From assembly GCA_031550915.1 (NCBI GenBank), contig JAVBOF010000124.1, positions 1-15,844 of the forward strand: 15,844 bases of DNA, read 5' to 3'. Under the pieces are notes generated by a model. The model was given only the letters and a program-made list of their open reading frames with translations. It ran no database searches and was not told the DNA's origin. A program made the position numbers and the translations under genes. Below, one piece after another: positions 1 to 6,736 of this stretch; the first letter of the stretch is position 1, and each line of letters starts with the position of its first letter. The DNA is from JAVBOF01 sp031550915. Lineage in GTDB: Bacteria; Bacillota; Clostridia; Christensenellales; MGBC116941.

Positions 1-605
1 ATCTGTTAATGCGATTTTATGATGTGAAATCGGGCAGTATTATGCTGGACGGTCAGGATATCTATTTGATTACGCGTGACAGCCTGCGTGAAAACTATGG
101 AATGGTGCTGCAGGACACATGGCTGTTTAAGGGATCCATAATGGAAAATATCGCTTACGGAAAACAAGGGGCAACGGAACACGAGATTATGCAGGCATCC
201 AAGGCGGCGCACGTAGACAGCTTTGTTCGGACCTTACCGCACGGGTATGATACGGATCTGAACGAGGAAGCTTCCAACATATCCCAGGGGCAAAAGCAGC
301 TTTTGACTATCGCAAGGGCGTTTTTGGCGGATCCTGCCATACTTATATTAGACGAGGCGACAAGCAATGTAGATACGCGTACTGAAGTGCTGATACAAAA
401 AGCCATGGCAAACCTCATGCACGGAAGGACCAGCTTTGTAATAGCACACAGGCTGTCGACGATACTGAATGCGGACTGCATCATAGTTATGAACAACGGA
501 AGTATATTGGAGCAGGGGACGCATAAGGAACTGCTTGCAAAGGGCGGCTTCTATGCAGATCTCTATAACAGCCAGTTTGCAAAGGACGAGGATGAACTCG
601 CATAA
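1..605 (+). CDS. ABC exporter ATP-binding/permease protein, C-terminal part (5' truncated by window)
   Basis: This is the nucleotide-binding end of an ABC transporter of the fused membrane-ATPase exporter type. The reading frame is open to the window edge (two Leu codons precede the first Met at 9), so the membrane domain and Walker A lie outside. Visible in order are the D-loop-proximal phrase MRFYDV, a Q-loop (GMVLQDTWLF), the variant signature ISQGQKQ, Walker B with the catalytic Glu (ILILDEATS), and the H-loop (IAHRLST). The tail EQGTHKELLAKGGFYADLY is typical of exporters. Such proteins pump drugs, peptides or lipids outward as homo- or heterodimers; the substrate cannot be read from this part. 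It ends with TAA and is followed directly by a terminator. It has no evident functional link to the converging sugar operon. Family assignment is secure; which exporter it is remains unknown. Confidence 0.93.
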   Translation, partial: LLMRFYDVKSGSIMLDGQDIYLITRDSLRENYGMVLQDTWLFKGSIMENIAYGKQGATEHEIMQASKAAHVDSFVRTLPHGYDTDLNEEASNISQGQKQLLTIARAFLADPAILILDEATSNVDTRTEVLIQKAMANLMHGRTSFVIAHRLSTILNADCIIVMNNGSILEQGTHKELLAKGGFYADLYNSQFAKDEDELA

Positions 606-633
606 CTGATAAGCATATGAATAATATGGATAG

Positions 634-678
634 AAAAAACGCCTTCGGGGACTATAGACAGCCCCACGAAGGCGTTTT
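634..678. terminator. Bidirectional intrinsic terminator between converging genes
   Basis: A long inverted repeat pairs AAAACGCCTTCGGGG (about 636-650) with GCCCCACGAAGGCGTTTT (661-678), with one bulged base and a loop of about 10 nt. The + strand reads into TTTTATATATAT. The - strand reads into GTTTTTTC, so both converging units (the ABC exporter and the transketolase operon) can end here. The stem is GC-rich and flanked by A and T runs on both sides, as expected for a shared rho-independent terminator. Confidence 0.9.
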
Positions 679-688
679 ATATATATGT

Positions 689-1657
689 TTATTTGCCCAA
701 TACGGACTTGACCGTTGCGGCGATCCCGGCAGGATCAAGATGGTAATATTCATATACCTCTTCTGGGCTGCCAAGTACACAGAATTCATCCGGTATTCCG
801 AGTCTCTTGAACTTGCAGCCTATGCCGGCTTCTGCAATGGCTTCCGCTACCGCTCCGCCCAATCCGCCGTTTATGCTCTGGTCTTCAACCGAGAACACAG
901 CGCCGGTAGCCTTTGCGGCGTCGATGACTGCCTGGGTATCAAATGGTTTGATAGTGTGCATATCGATAACTGCAGCATCGATCCCCTGCTTTAGAAGCTC
1001 CTTAGAAGCCATAAGCGCCCAGTATACCGCCGGGCCTGTGCCGATAAGGGTCGCATCTTTACCCTCTTTGACCGTTATGGCTTTGCCGATCTTATATTCA
1101 TAGTTATCTGTGGCGTAAACATCGGGTTCTCCGCCGCGGGAAATACGGATAATCATCGGGCCTTTTATGTCAAAGGACTGACGGATTATCTTTTTGCACT
1201 GGGCTGCGTCAGCCGGTACGCAAACCGTAAGGTTAGGAATGGCGCGGTACAACGAAAGATCCGCTATGGTATTATGGGTAGGGCCGCCGCCTGCGGTAAC
1301 GCCGGAGTGTGTACCGATGATACGTACAGGTACATCGTTATAGGCGATGTCGGTATGGATCTGGTCCGCCGAACGAAGTGAAAGGAACGGGCCGAAGACC
1401 TGTGAGAATACAGTCTTTCCAGTAAGGGCCAGTCCACAGGAAATGCCTAATTCGTTTGGCTCCGCTATGCCGACGTTGATGCATCTTTCGGGATATTTCT
1501 TCATGAGTTTTCCTGCAGAAGAGGATTCCGCAACGTTATCGGAACAAATGAAAGCAAAATCAAAGCCTTCGTCCGCAAGTGCTAACAATTCTTCTCCATA
1601 GGCTTCACGAGCATTTGATAGCATCATATCAAAATCAAAAGTTGTTTCTACTGCCAT
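689..1657 (-). CDS. Transketolase, C-terminal subunit
   Basis: This 322-residue protein matches the pyrimidine-binding plus C-terminal domains of transketolase as encoded in two-gene (split) transketolases. It pairs with the N-terminal subunit just upstream to move two-carbon ketol units between sugar phosphates using thiamine diphosphate in the cytoplasm. The phrase NVGIAEPNE (about 61-69) carries the conserved Glu (E66) that activates the cofactor. THSGVTAGGGPTHN, about residue 115 onward, and the final third, with DMHTIKPFD and EDQSINGGLG, are typical of the family. The gene starts 4 bp after the stop of the N-terminal subunit, and its RBS (AGGAAGGTGAG) overlaps that gene's end, so translation is coupled. 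Distinction from DXP synthase rests on the missing DXS-type N-terminal architecture. Last gene of the four-gene operon; confident at family level. Confidence 0.93.
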   Translation of the reverse strand: MAVETTFDFDMMLSNAREAYGEELLALADEGFDFAFICSDNVAESSSAGKLMKKYPERCINVGIAEPNELGISCGLALTGKTVFSQVFGPFLSLRSADQIHTDIAYNDVPVRIIGTHSGVTAGGGPTHNTIADLSLYRAIPNLTVCVPADAAQCKKIIRQSFDIKGPMIIRISRGGEPDVYATDNYEYKIGKAITVKEGKDATLIGTGPAVYWALMASKELLKQGIDAAVIDMHTIKPFDTQAVIDAAKATGAVFSVEDQSINGGLGGAVAEAIAEAGIGCKFKRLGIPDEFCVLGSPEEVYEYYHLDPAGIAATVKSVLGK

Positions 1658-1661
1658 AATA

Positions 1662-2534
1662 CTATCTCACCTTCCTATTCTTTTCTAAGCTGGCAAGCGC
1701 TTCATCCAGCTGCTGTTTTGCGATACCGCCGCCGTGCCATTTCCAGGTGTTTTCCATAAAGTCTACACCTTTGCCCTTGGTAGTATGCGATATAATAGCC
1801 ATTGGCTTTCTTATTGCTGTGTAATCCGGATCGGGCAGCTTTGCAAAGGTCTCGAGAACACTCTGCATATCGTTGCCGTCCATTTCAAGGACATCCCAAC
1901 CAAAAGCTCGGAATTTTTCATCCAAAGGATCGATATTCATCGTTTCTGCAGTTGCGCCAGACATCTGCATCCTGTTTTTATCTACGATGCATGTAAGGTT
2001 GCCAAGCTTAAACTGAGCTCCGGCCATGATGGCTTCCCAATTGGTACCCTCCTGTATTTCACCGTCCCCGACAATAACGAATGTGCGCCAGTTTTCCTTG
2101 GACATGCGCGCACCAAGAGCCATACCAACGGCTATGGATAACCCGTGCCCCAAAGAACCGGTAGAAGCTTCGATTGCTTCGACGTATTTGCGGTTGGGGT
2201 GCATACCAAATTTTGCGGTATCCAGGGTCTCGAAATGCTCAACCATATAATCCATCGAGTACATGCCCATATCCGCATAGATCGTATACAGGGTTTCTCC
2301 GCAATGGCCTTTTGAAAGGATGAGTCTGTCCCTATCCTTCCATTGAGGATTTTTAGGATCATAATTCATTTCATCATAATAGAGGCCGACAGCCGCCTCG
2401 ACTATGCTGAGCTCTCCGCCCAGGTGCCCCATGCCGATACGGTAAATGAAATTAAGAAGGTCTTTTCTAATCTTATAACACTTGTCTTCCAGTTCAATTA
2501 CACGTTTCGGATCCACAGTCTTATTTGTGCTCAT
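1662..2534 (-). CDS. Transketolase, N-terminal (TPP-binding) subunit
   Basis: This 290-residue protein is the thiamine-diphosphate-binding half of a split transketolase. Seen in it are GHLGGELS near residue 36, SKGHC (74-78), GSLGHGLS (126-133), and the TPP/Mg motif GDGE (156-159) ending at N187 in DKNRM. There is no pyrimidine domain in this polypeptide; that is supplied by the next gene. Two starts are possible. The Met at 2540 leaves only 3 nt after the AAAGGAG box, while the Met at 2534 leaves 9 nt, so the latter is chosen. It lies 23 bp downstream of the zinc dehydrogenase gene. Because this pair sits with two dehydrogenases rather than with housekeeping genes, it probably serves a dedicated sugar or polyol pathway rather than general pentose-phosphate metabolism (inference). 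Confidence 0.93.
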   Translation of the reverse strand: MSTNKTVDPKRVIELEDKCYKIRKDLLNFIYRIGMGHLGGELSIVEAAVGLYYDEMNYDPKNPQWKDRDRLILSKGHCGETLYTIYADMGMYSMDYMVEHFETLDTAKFGMHPNRKYVEAIEASTGSLGHGLSIAVGMALGARMSKENWRTFVIVGDGEIQEGTNWEAIMAGAQFKLGNLTCIVDKNRMQMSGATAETMNIDPLDEKFRAFGWDVLEMDGNDMQSVLETFAKLPDPDYTAIRKPMAIISHTTKGKGVDFMENTWKWHGGGIAKQQLDEALASLEKNRKVR

Positions 2535-2557
2535 AAACATTTACTCCTTTACAAAAT

Positions 2558-3607
2558 CTATAGATCGTTACATTTTATAAGTATTTTTGGATATTTACCG
2601 CTGACTTGCGCCGCAAAGGCTTCCTCTGCTTGGTCAAGCGAAAATACGGTGCTGCATAGATCGTCGAGATCCAGCTGGTCCAAAAGCTGCGCCGAACGCG
2701 GGAAGGCATAGGGCGAAACATTTGTTCCGGAAACAGTGAGCTCTTTGCAATAGCAATATTCATAAAGATTGAATGGCATATCAAAATCGCCCGGGAACAT
2801 TGCAATATATAGAACGGTTCCCGCATACGCGGCGATATCGACCGGGATCTTTGCCGCCGGCGCAAATCCGGAAGCTTCAACTACGCAATCAAAGCCCAAT
2901 CCGCCGGTTATTTTTTTGCATTCCTCAACAACGTTTACTTTAGTCGGGTCGATAACATGATCTGCGCCATATTTTAGCGCTATCTGCCTGCGGGATTCTA
3001 TAGGCTCAATCAAAGTCAGCGAAGTCGCACCGAACTTTTTCAAAAGTTGGAGGGTTATGAGGCCTATCGGGCCCCCTCCCTGAACCGCAACGCGCTGGCC
3101 GATTTTCATATTGAGTTTATCTACAATGCGGACGGCTACCGATACTGGCTCCAAAAGACACGCTTTTGCGAGCGGTATACTGTCCGGTATCTTCCAAACC
3201 TGCGCCTCATGCCACACGACGTACTCCGCCATACCGGGCTTGTTCAAATCCTCTTTATGCGTACAGAACTGCTCCTGACCGTTTAGGCAGTAATAGCATT
3301 TTCCGCAAAATTTAAGGAAGTTGCCCGCTACGTGATCGCCCACTTTTAAGCCCTTTGTGTCTACCTTGGGGCCAATCTCCTCGATAATACCAGATATCTC
3401 GTGGCCAAGTCCAAACGGAGGTTCCCAGCCGAAGATGCCCTCAACCAAATGCGGATCGGATCCACATATGGCACAGTGCGATACCCTGATCTTGACCCCT
3501 TCGTCATACATTTCTTGTTCCGGCATATCCAAAACAGCGACCTTGCCTCTTTTAGATTCATCCGGATCCTTCAAACTGCCGATTTTTACGGCACATATAG
3601 TCTTCAT
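2558..3607 (-). CDS. Zinc-dependent medium-chain alcohol/polyol dehydrogenase
   Basis: This 349-residue medium-chain dehydrogenase (MDR) resembles sorbitol, threonine and butanediol dehydrogenases. Catalytic zinc ligands are visible as C48 (in CGSDPH) and H69-E70 (in GHE), with E153 in LLEP as the likely further ligand. A structural zinc site is formed by C101, C104, C107 and C115. The NAD(P)-binding glycine motif is GGGPIG at 177-182, and the acidic E201 after the second beta strand suggests NAD(H) preference. The expected role is reversible oxidation of a secondary hydroxyl of a polyol or sugar. The start has an AGGAAG box 8 nt upstream. It sits between the SDR and the transketolase subunits with short gaps, so one transcript is likely. 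The exact substrate cannot be read from the sequence. Confidence 0.92.
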   Translation of the reverse strand: MKTICAVKIGSLKDPDESKRGKVAVLDMPEQEMYDEGVKIRVSHCAICGSDPHLVEGIFGWEPPFGLGHEISGIIEEIGPKVDTKGLKVGDHVAGNFLKFCGKCYYCLNGQEQFCTHKEDLNKPGMAEYVVWHEAQVWKIPDSIPLAKACLLEPVSVAVRIVDKLNMKIGQRVAVQGGGPIGLITLQLLKKFGATSLTLIEPIESRRQIALKYGADHVIDPTKVNVVEECKKITGGLGFDCVVEASGFAPAAKIPVDIAAYAGTVLYIAMFPGDFDMPFNLYEYCYCKELTVSGTNVSPYAFPRSAQLLDQLDLDDLCSTVFSLDQAEEAFAAQVSGKYPKILIKCNDL

Positions 3608-3631
3608 ATCATTTCTTCCTTTACCAAGTAT

Positions 3632-4417
3632 TTATAGCGTGCATGTAAACCCGCCATCCACGTTTACAGCCCATCCGTTGATATAATCCGAAGCGGCGCT
3701 TGCAAGGAATACGGCCGTGCCCTGTAGATCGGAAGCTTCTCCCCATCTTCCGTGCGGGATGCGCGCCTCTATCTTGTTATAGAATTCTTTGTTTGCGCTA
3801 ATAGCGATATTTACCTCGGTTTTGTAGAAACCGGGGGTAATGCAGTTTGTCTGGATATTATATTTTCCAAGTTCGTTTGCAAATACACGGGTAATGCCTA
3901 TAACGCCATGTTTTGAAATAGGGTACGGCGGGCATGTCGAGTCTGCCGTGAATGAAAGGGCAGAGCCGATATTTATGATCTTACCGCTCTTTTGCTTTAT
4001 CATAATATCCGAGACCCTTTTGCTAAGATAGTACATTGCGTTTAAATTGAGGTCTATTACCTTGGCATACATCGCGTCGGGATATTCGGTGAACTCGCAG
4101 AAATGCCCCATACCTGCATTATTCAGCAAAATATCTATCCTGCCGAATTCGTCCATGCATTTTTTTACTACTTCATTACGATAATCATCGTTTGTCAAAT
4201 CGCCCTTCAGAAAGGCGACTTTTCTTCCTGCTTCTTCAATAAGCCTTTTGATCTCCGCTATATCATCGGTAAAATGAGGAATGAATATATCTGCACCTGC
4301 CTTTGCTAAAGCTACAGCGTAGCCCATTCCAAGCCCCTGGTTCGCGCCAGTGACTATCGCAACCTTACCTTTGAGCGAAAAAAGATCCATAGAAAAATCG
4401 TTTATTCCCCGAACCAT
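3632..4417 (-). CDS. SDR-family oxidoreductase (gluconate/ketodeoxygluconate dehydrogenase-like)
   Basis: This 261-residue short-chain dehydrogenase is of the classical type. The cofactor motif TGANQGLG is at 23-30 and NNAG at 99-102. The catalytic residues are S152, Y165 and K169 (YPISK), with N126 as the fourth member. The C-terminal region PHGRWGEASDLQG and ASDYINGWAVNVDGG resemble KduD and gluconate 5-dehydrogenase proteins. It probably interconverts a hydroxyl and a keto group on a sugar acid, sugar or polyol with NAD(P)H. The frame is open upstream to 4516, but the start at 4417 is chosen because AAGGAGG (4426-4432) lies 8 nt before it and the protein then has normal SDR length. It is the first gene of the operon and diverges from the AraC regulator, its likely controller. 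Family certain, substrate unknown. Confidence 0.92.
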   Translation of the reverse strand: MVRGINDFSMDLFSLKGKVAIVTGANQGLGMGYAVALAKAGADIFIPHFTDDIAEIKRLIEEAGRKVAFLKGDLTNDDYRNEVVKKCMDEFGRIDILLNNAGMGHFCEFTEYPDAMYAKVIDLNLNAMYYLSKRVSDIMIKQKSGKIINIGSALSFTADSTCPPYPISKHGVIGITRVFANELGKYNIQTNCITPGFYKTEVNIAISANKEFYNKIEARIPHGRWGEASDLQGTAVFLASAASDYINGWAVNVDGGFTCTL

Positions 4418-4678
4418 TTCAAAATCCTCCTTATTCAAATGAATATAATACTGTTTTGCCAATGCATGGCGGAATATATTGAACCGGCCTATTACCTGTT
4501 CCCAGCCGTTAAACAAATACGAAAACTTAGATTTGCAGATAAACCTTCATATTAAATTTATTATAGAAAAAACTGCCTGGCAATAGGGTGTGAATAATTA
4601 TTATAAAAGTGCAAAAAATTACTCAAATTGCATTGTGTTTTTTACTGTCGATTATATAATTAGTATGGATATGGTTTT
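4418..4678. promoter_or_regulatory. Divergent control region between SDR operon and AraC-family regulator
   Basis: This 261-bp AT-rich spacer must hold promoters for both directions. On the + strand a perfect TATAAT (4655-4660) has a weak -35 (TTGTGT, 4633-4638, 16-bp spacer); transcription would start near 4667, only about 12 nt before the regulator's frame. On the - strand TATAAT-like boxes occur around 4560-4606 but none has a good -35. Short symmetric sequences are present: TGCCTGGCA (4574-4582) and AATAATTATT (4593-4602), either of which could be part of an operator. AAAAGTGCAAAAAA (4605-4618) resembles half of the motif found in the 10807-11269 control region. No gene is seen here. Confidence 0.5.
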
Positions 4679-6304
4679 TTGAATGGAGGGCATTGCGTCA
4701 TAGATGCTATAGTAGTATATTCTGAAAAGCAAAATCTGCAGATGATTATGGATGGGGCGCAGAAGCGCGGTATGCGAACAGTGAGCGAATCCACCGTAGA
4801 AGCATGCATTGAAAGCGCTATACGGCTTAAAGCGTGGTTGATTATCGACATGTTTCAGCCGGCATACATTGCGCAGGATATGTTTGAAGTGCTGGAGGAA
4901 TATGAAACCCTTCCGATGATGCTCACGTTTAAAGCGATGGACAAAAGGGATATCATCTATGCCGTTTCCGGAGCGGGAAAAACAAACGAAAGGGAAGAAC
5001 TAACCTCTTTTTTCAGAGAGATATTTATCGACACATTCGGTAATGTCCTCGAGTATAGGTCCAGCGAAGGTTTTTCGAACGACACAGAGGCCGGAAAAAT
5101 AGTGATGATGGAGCGGAACGCGTATCTTATGGATATCTTGAGGGGCGCAACCGCTGAAGATGTAGAAAACTATATGCGCACCGTTGAGTTGGATCTGAAA
5201 AAAAACGGGTATTATCTGTTTATGTTTGTACTTCACCAGGATAAGGGTACGGAGTATTTTCATCATAGCCGGAACAAGGACATCTACCACCTAGTTGGAG
5301 AGCTTTTGCGCAGGGAATGCACCGAGGCTATCAGATCGTTTAACGGCGGAGAAGTATTTTATGCCAGTCCGCTGGTTTTGTACGCTATAATAAACGATAC
5401 TGACATCCAGAGTGCCCGCGAAAAAAACAGGCGATGGCAGGAGACGATATTGAAACTCTGTTTTTATACCGGGTGTAAGGCTGCGAGTAGGTATCTCAGT
5501 GGCAGGATATCATCGATCGAAGCTCTTAGGGACGCATATGAATCGCTAATGCAGCTAAAAATATATGATTTCTTTTGCAGGGACCGCAGGCTGATAACGG
5601 CGGAGGATATAAGCGCAAGTAGAAAAGCGCCGGATTATGAGAGGATCAATGAGCTTCTCAGGGAGCTTGGAGAGATGATATCAGGCGATATTGGAAACAA
5701 CAGGCTCATTCCTTTGTTGAACATCTTGTTTTTGGATTACGTCCGCCCGACGTATGATTTCAATTTGTATCTGAGATGCTACAGTACCGTTATTTCCACT
5801 GTCTATGATTCCTATTCGGATATATTAAACAGGGATTCGTTAGAATGGCAAAACCAGAGGCCTGCAGCCCTTGGCCCAAGTATAGAGGCGAAGCTGCATG
5901 ACATGACAGGGATAATATCCGCGTTACGCGAGCAGGCTGCATTCTTCGGCAGATCAAAAAAAGCGGTTGTAAACCAAGCGGTCCAATATATTGAAAACCA
6001 TTTCTTTGACGGTATAACGCTGAAGACGCTCGCGAAAAAGCTAAGTATATCGAGCGTTTATCTAAGCCAGTTGTTTAAGCGAGAACTGGGCATGGGGTTT
6101 AACAAATACCTTGTGACATGCCGTATAAACCACGCAAAAAGCTTATTGGCAAACACAGATGAACTCATTTTTGATATTGCTATAAAATGTGGATTCGGTG
6201 ACAGTAAGCATTTTTCGAAAACATTTAAAAGGCTCACGGGCGCAACTCCGAGCATGTACCGCAAAAGCACAGCAAAGCAGAGGATGACAACGGGATCAAT
6301 CTGA
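4679..6304 (+). CDS. AraC/YesN-like transcriptional regulator
   Basis: This long (about 541-residue) regulator ends in a clear AraC-type DNA-binding domain from about residue 433. Two helix-turn-helix units are seen: one around LKTLAKKLSISSVYLSQLF, the second around DIAIKCGFGDSKHFSKTFK, followed by TGATPSMYR. The N-terminus (about 1-100) resembles a degenerate receiver: a possible phosphoacceptor Asp lies in LIIDMFQP, but the usual acidic pair after strand 1 is absent (VVYSE). The middle is a typical poorly conserved sensor region. It is divergent from the SDR/dehydrogenase/transketolase operon, which it probably controls in response to a pathway sugar or intermediate. The start is uncertain: the frame's only conventional start is TTG at 4679, while a good GGAGGG box lies just inside the frame (4685-4690) with no in-frame ATG, GTG or TTG shortly after it. 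Confidence 0.88.
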   Translation: MNGGHCVIDAIVVYSEKQNLQMIMDGAQKRGMRTVSESTVEACIESAIRLKAWLIIDMFQPAYIAQDMFEVLEEYETLPMMLTFKAMDKRDIIYAVSGAGKTNEREELTSFFREIFIDTFGNVLEYRSSEGFSNDTEAGKIVMMERNAYLMDILRGATAEDVENYMRTVELDLKKNGYYLFMFVLHQDKGTEYFHHSRNKDIYHLVGELLRRECTEAIRSFNGGEVFYASPLVLYAIINDTDIQSAREKNRRWQETILKLCFYTGCKAASRYLSGRISSIEALRDAYESLMQLKIYDFFCRDRRLITAEDISASRKAPDYERINELLRELGEMISGDIGNNRLIPLLNILFLDYVRPTYDFNLYLRCYSTVISTVYDSYSDILNRDSLEWQNQRPAALGPSIEAKLHDMTGIISALREQAAFFGRSKKAVVNQAVQYIENHFFDGITLKTLAKKLSISSVYLSQLFKRELGMGFNKYLVTCRINHAKSLLANTDELIFDIAIKCGFGDSKHFSKTFKRLTGATPSMYRKSTAKQRMTTGSI

Positions 6305-6736
6305 TAAAAAATATGTAAATTTTTAGTATTCCCATTTTTCGCATATATTATTCATAGAAGGATACAAATTCTAATTGTAAAACACTATTTTATTATTGTA
6401 GCGGCTTTTTTGTTATTTGGCATAAAAGCCAGTCTCTATTAGCCTAGAGAGATTTGCGTCTGCATTTTTGGACAAAAAGTAATGCAAGCCGCTTTCTTAG
6501 CGCTATAAATTCTGCGTCTTTATGCATATAGATAAATTGGATTTGTATACGTCCAATATTACTTTTGTTACTCTTTTACTTTCCCTGGGGATATACTTCC
6601 AACATAGGGGTTCTAATACATTCTCATCATTACAATAATAAAAAGCATTCGTATTTCAAAACATTAATTCCGAGCATTATTATGTCATTTATTCAATTAT
6701 ATAAATGAAATATTATTTTTAAGAAGGGAGATTTTT
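6305..6736. other. 432-bp AT-rich gap with several inverted repeats, no convincing gene
   Basis: Several symmetric elements are visible. GGCTTTT (6403-6409) pairs with AAAAGCC (6424-6430). TCTCTA (6433-6438) pairs with TAGAGA (6445-6450). ATTGGA (6536-6541) pairs with TCCAAT (6552-6557). ACAAAAAGTAAT (6472-6483) pairs, with one extra base, with ATTACTTTTGT (6558-6568). TCATTTAT (6685-6692) pairs with ATAAATGA (6701-6708), the last overlapping TATA boxes 30-50 bp before the MFS start. None forms a classic terminator with a following T run. A 38-codon ATG frame (6522-6638) lacks a ribosome binding site. The region probably holds the end of the regulator transcript and the operators and promoter of the MFS operon. 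Confidence 0.45.

Noticed and set aside
4418..4516. N-terminal extension of the SDR protein by 33 residues
   Set aside because: Classical SDR length and the AAGGAGG box 8 nt before 4417 support the shorter form.
6403..6430. GGCTTTT/AAAAGCC hairpin as terminator of the AraC regulator gene
   Set aside because: No T run follows the stem and the T tract lies within its 5' arm; about 100 bp past the stop codon.
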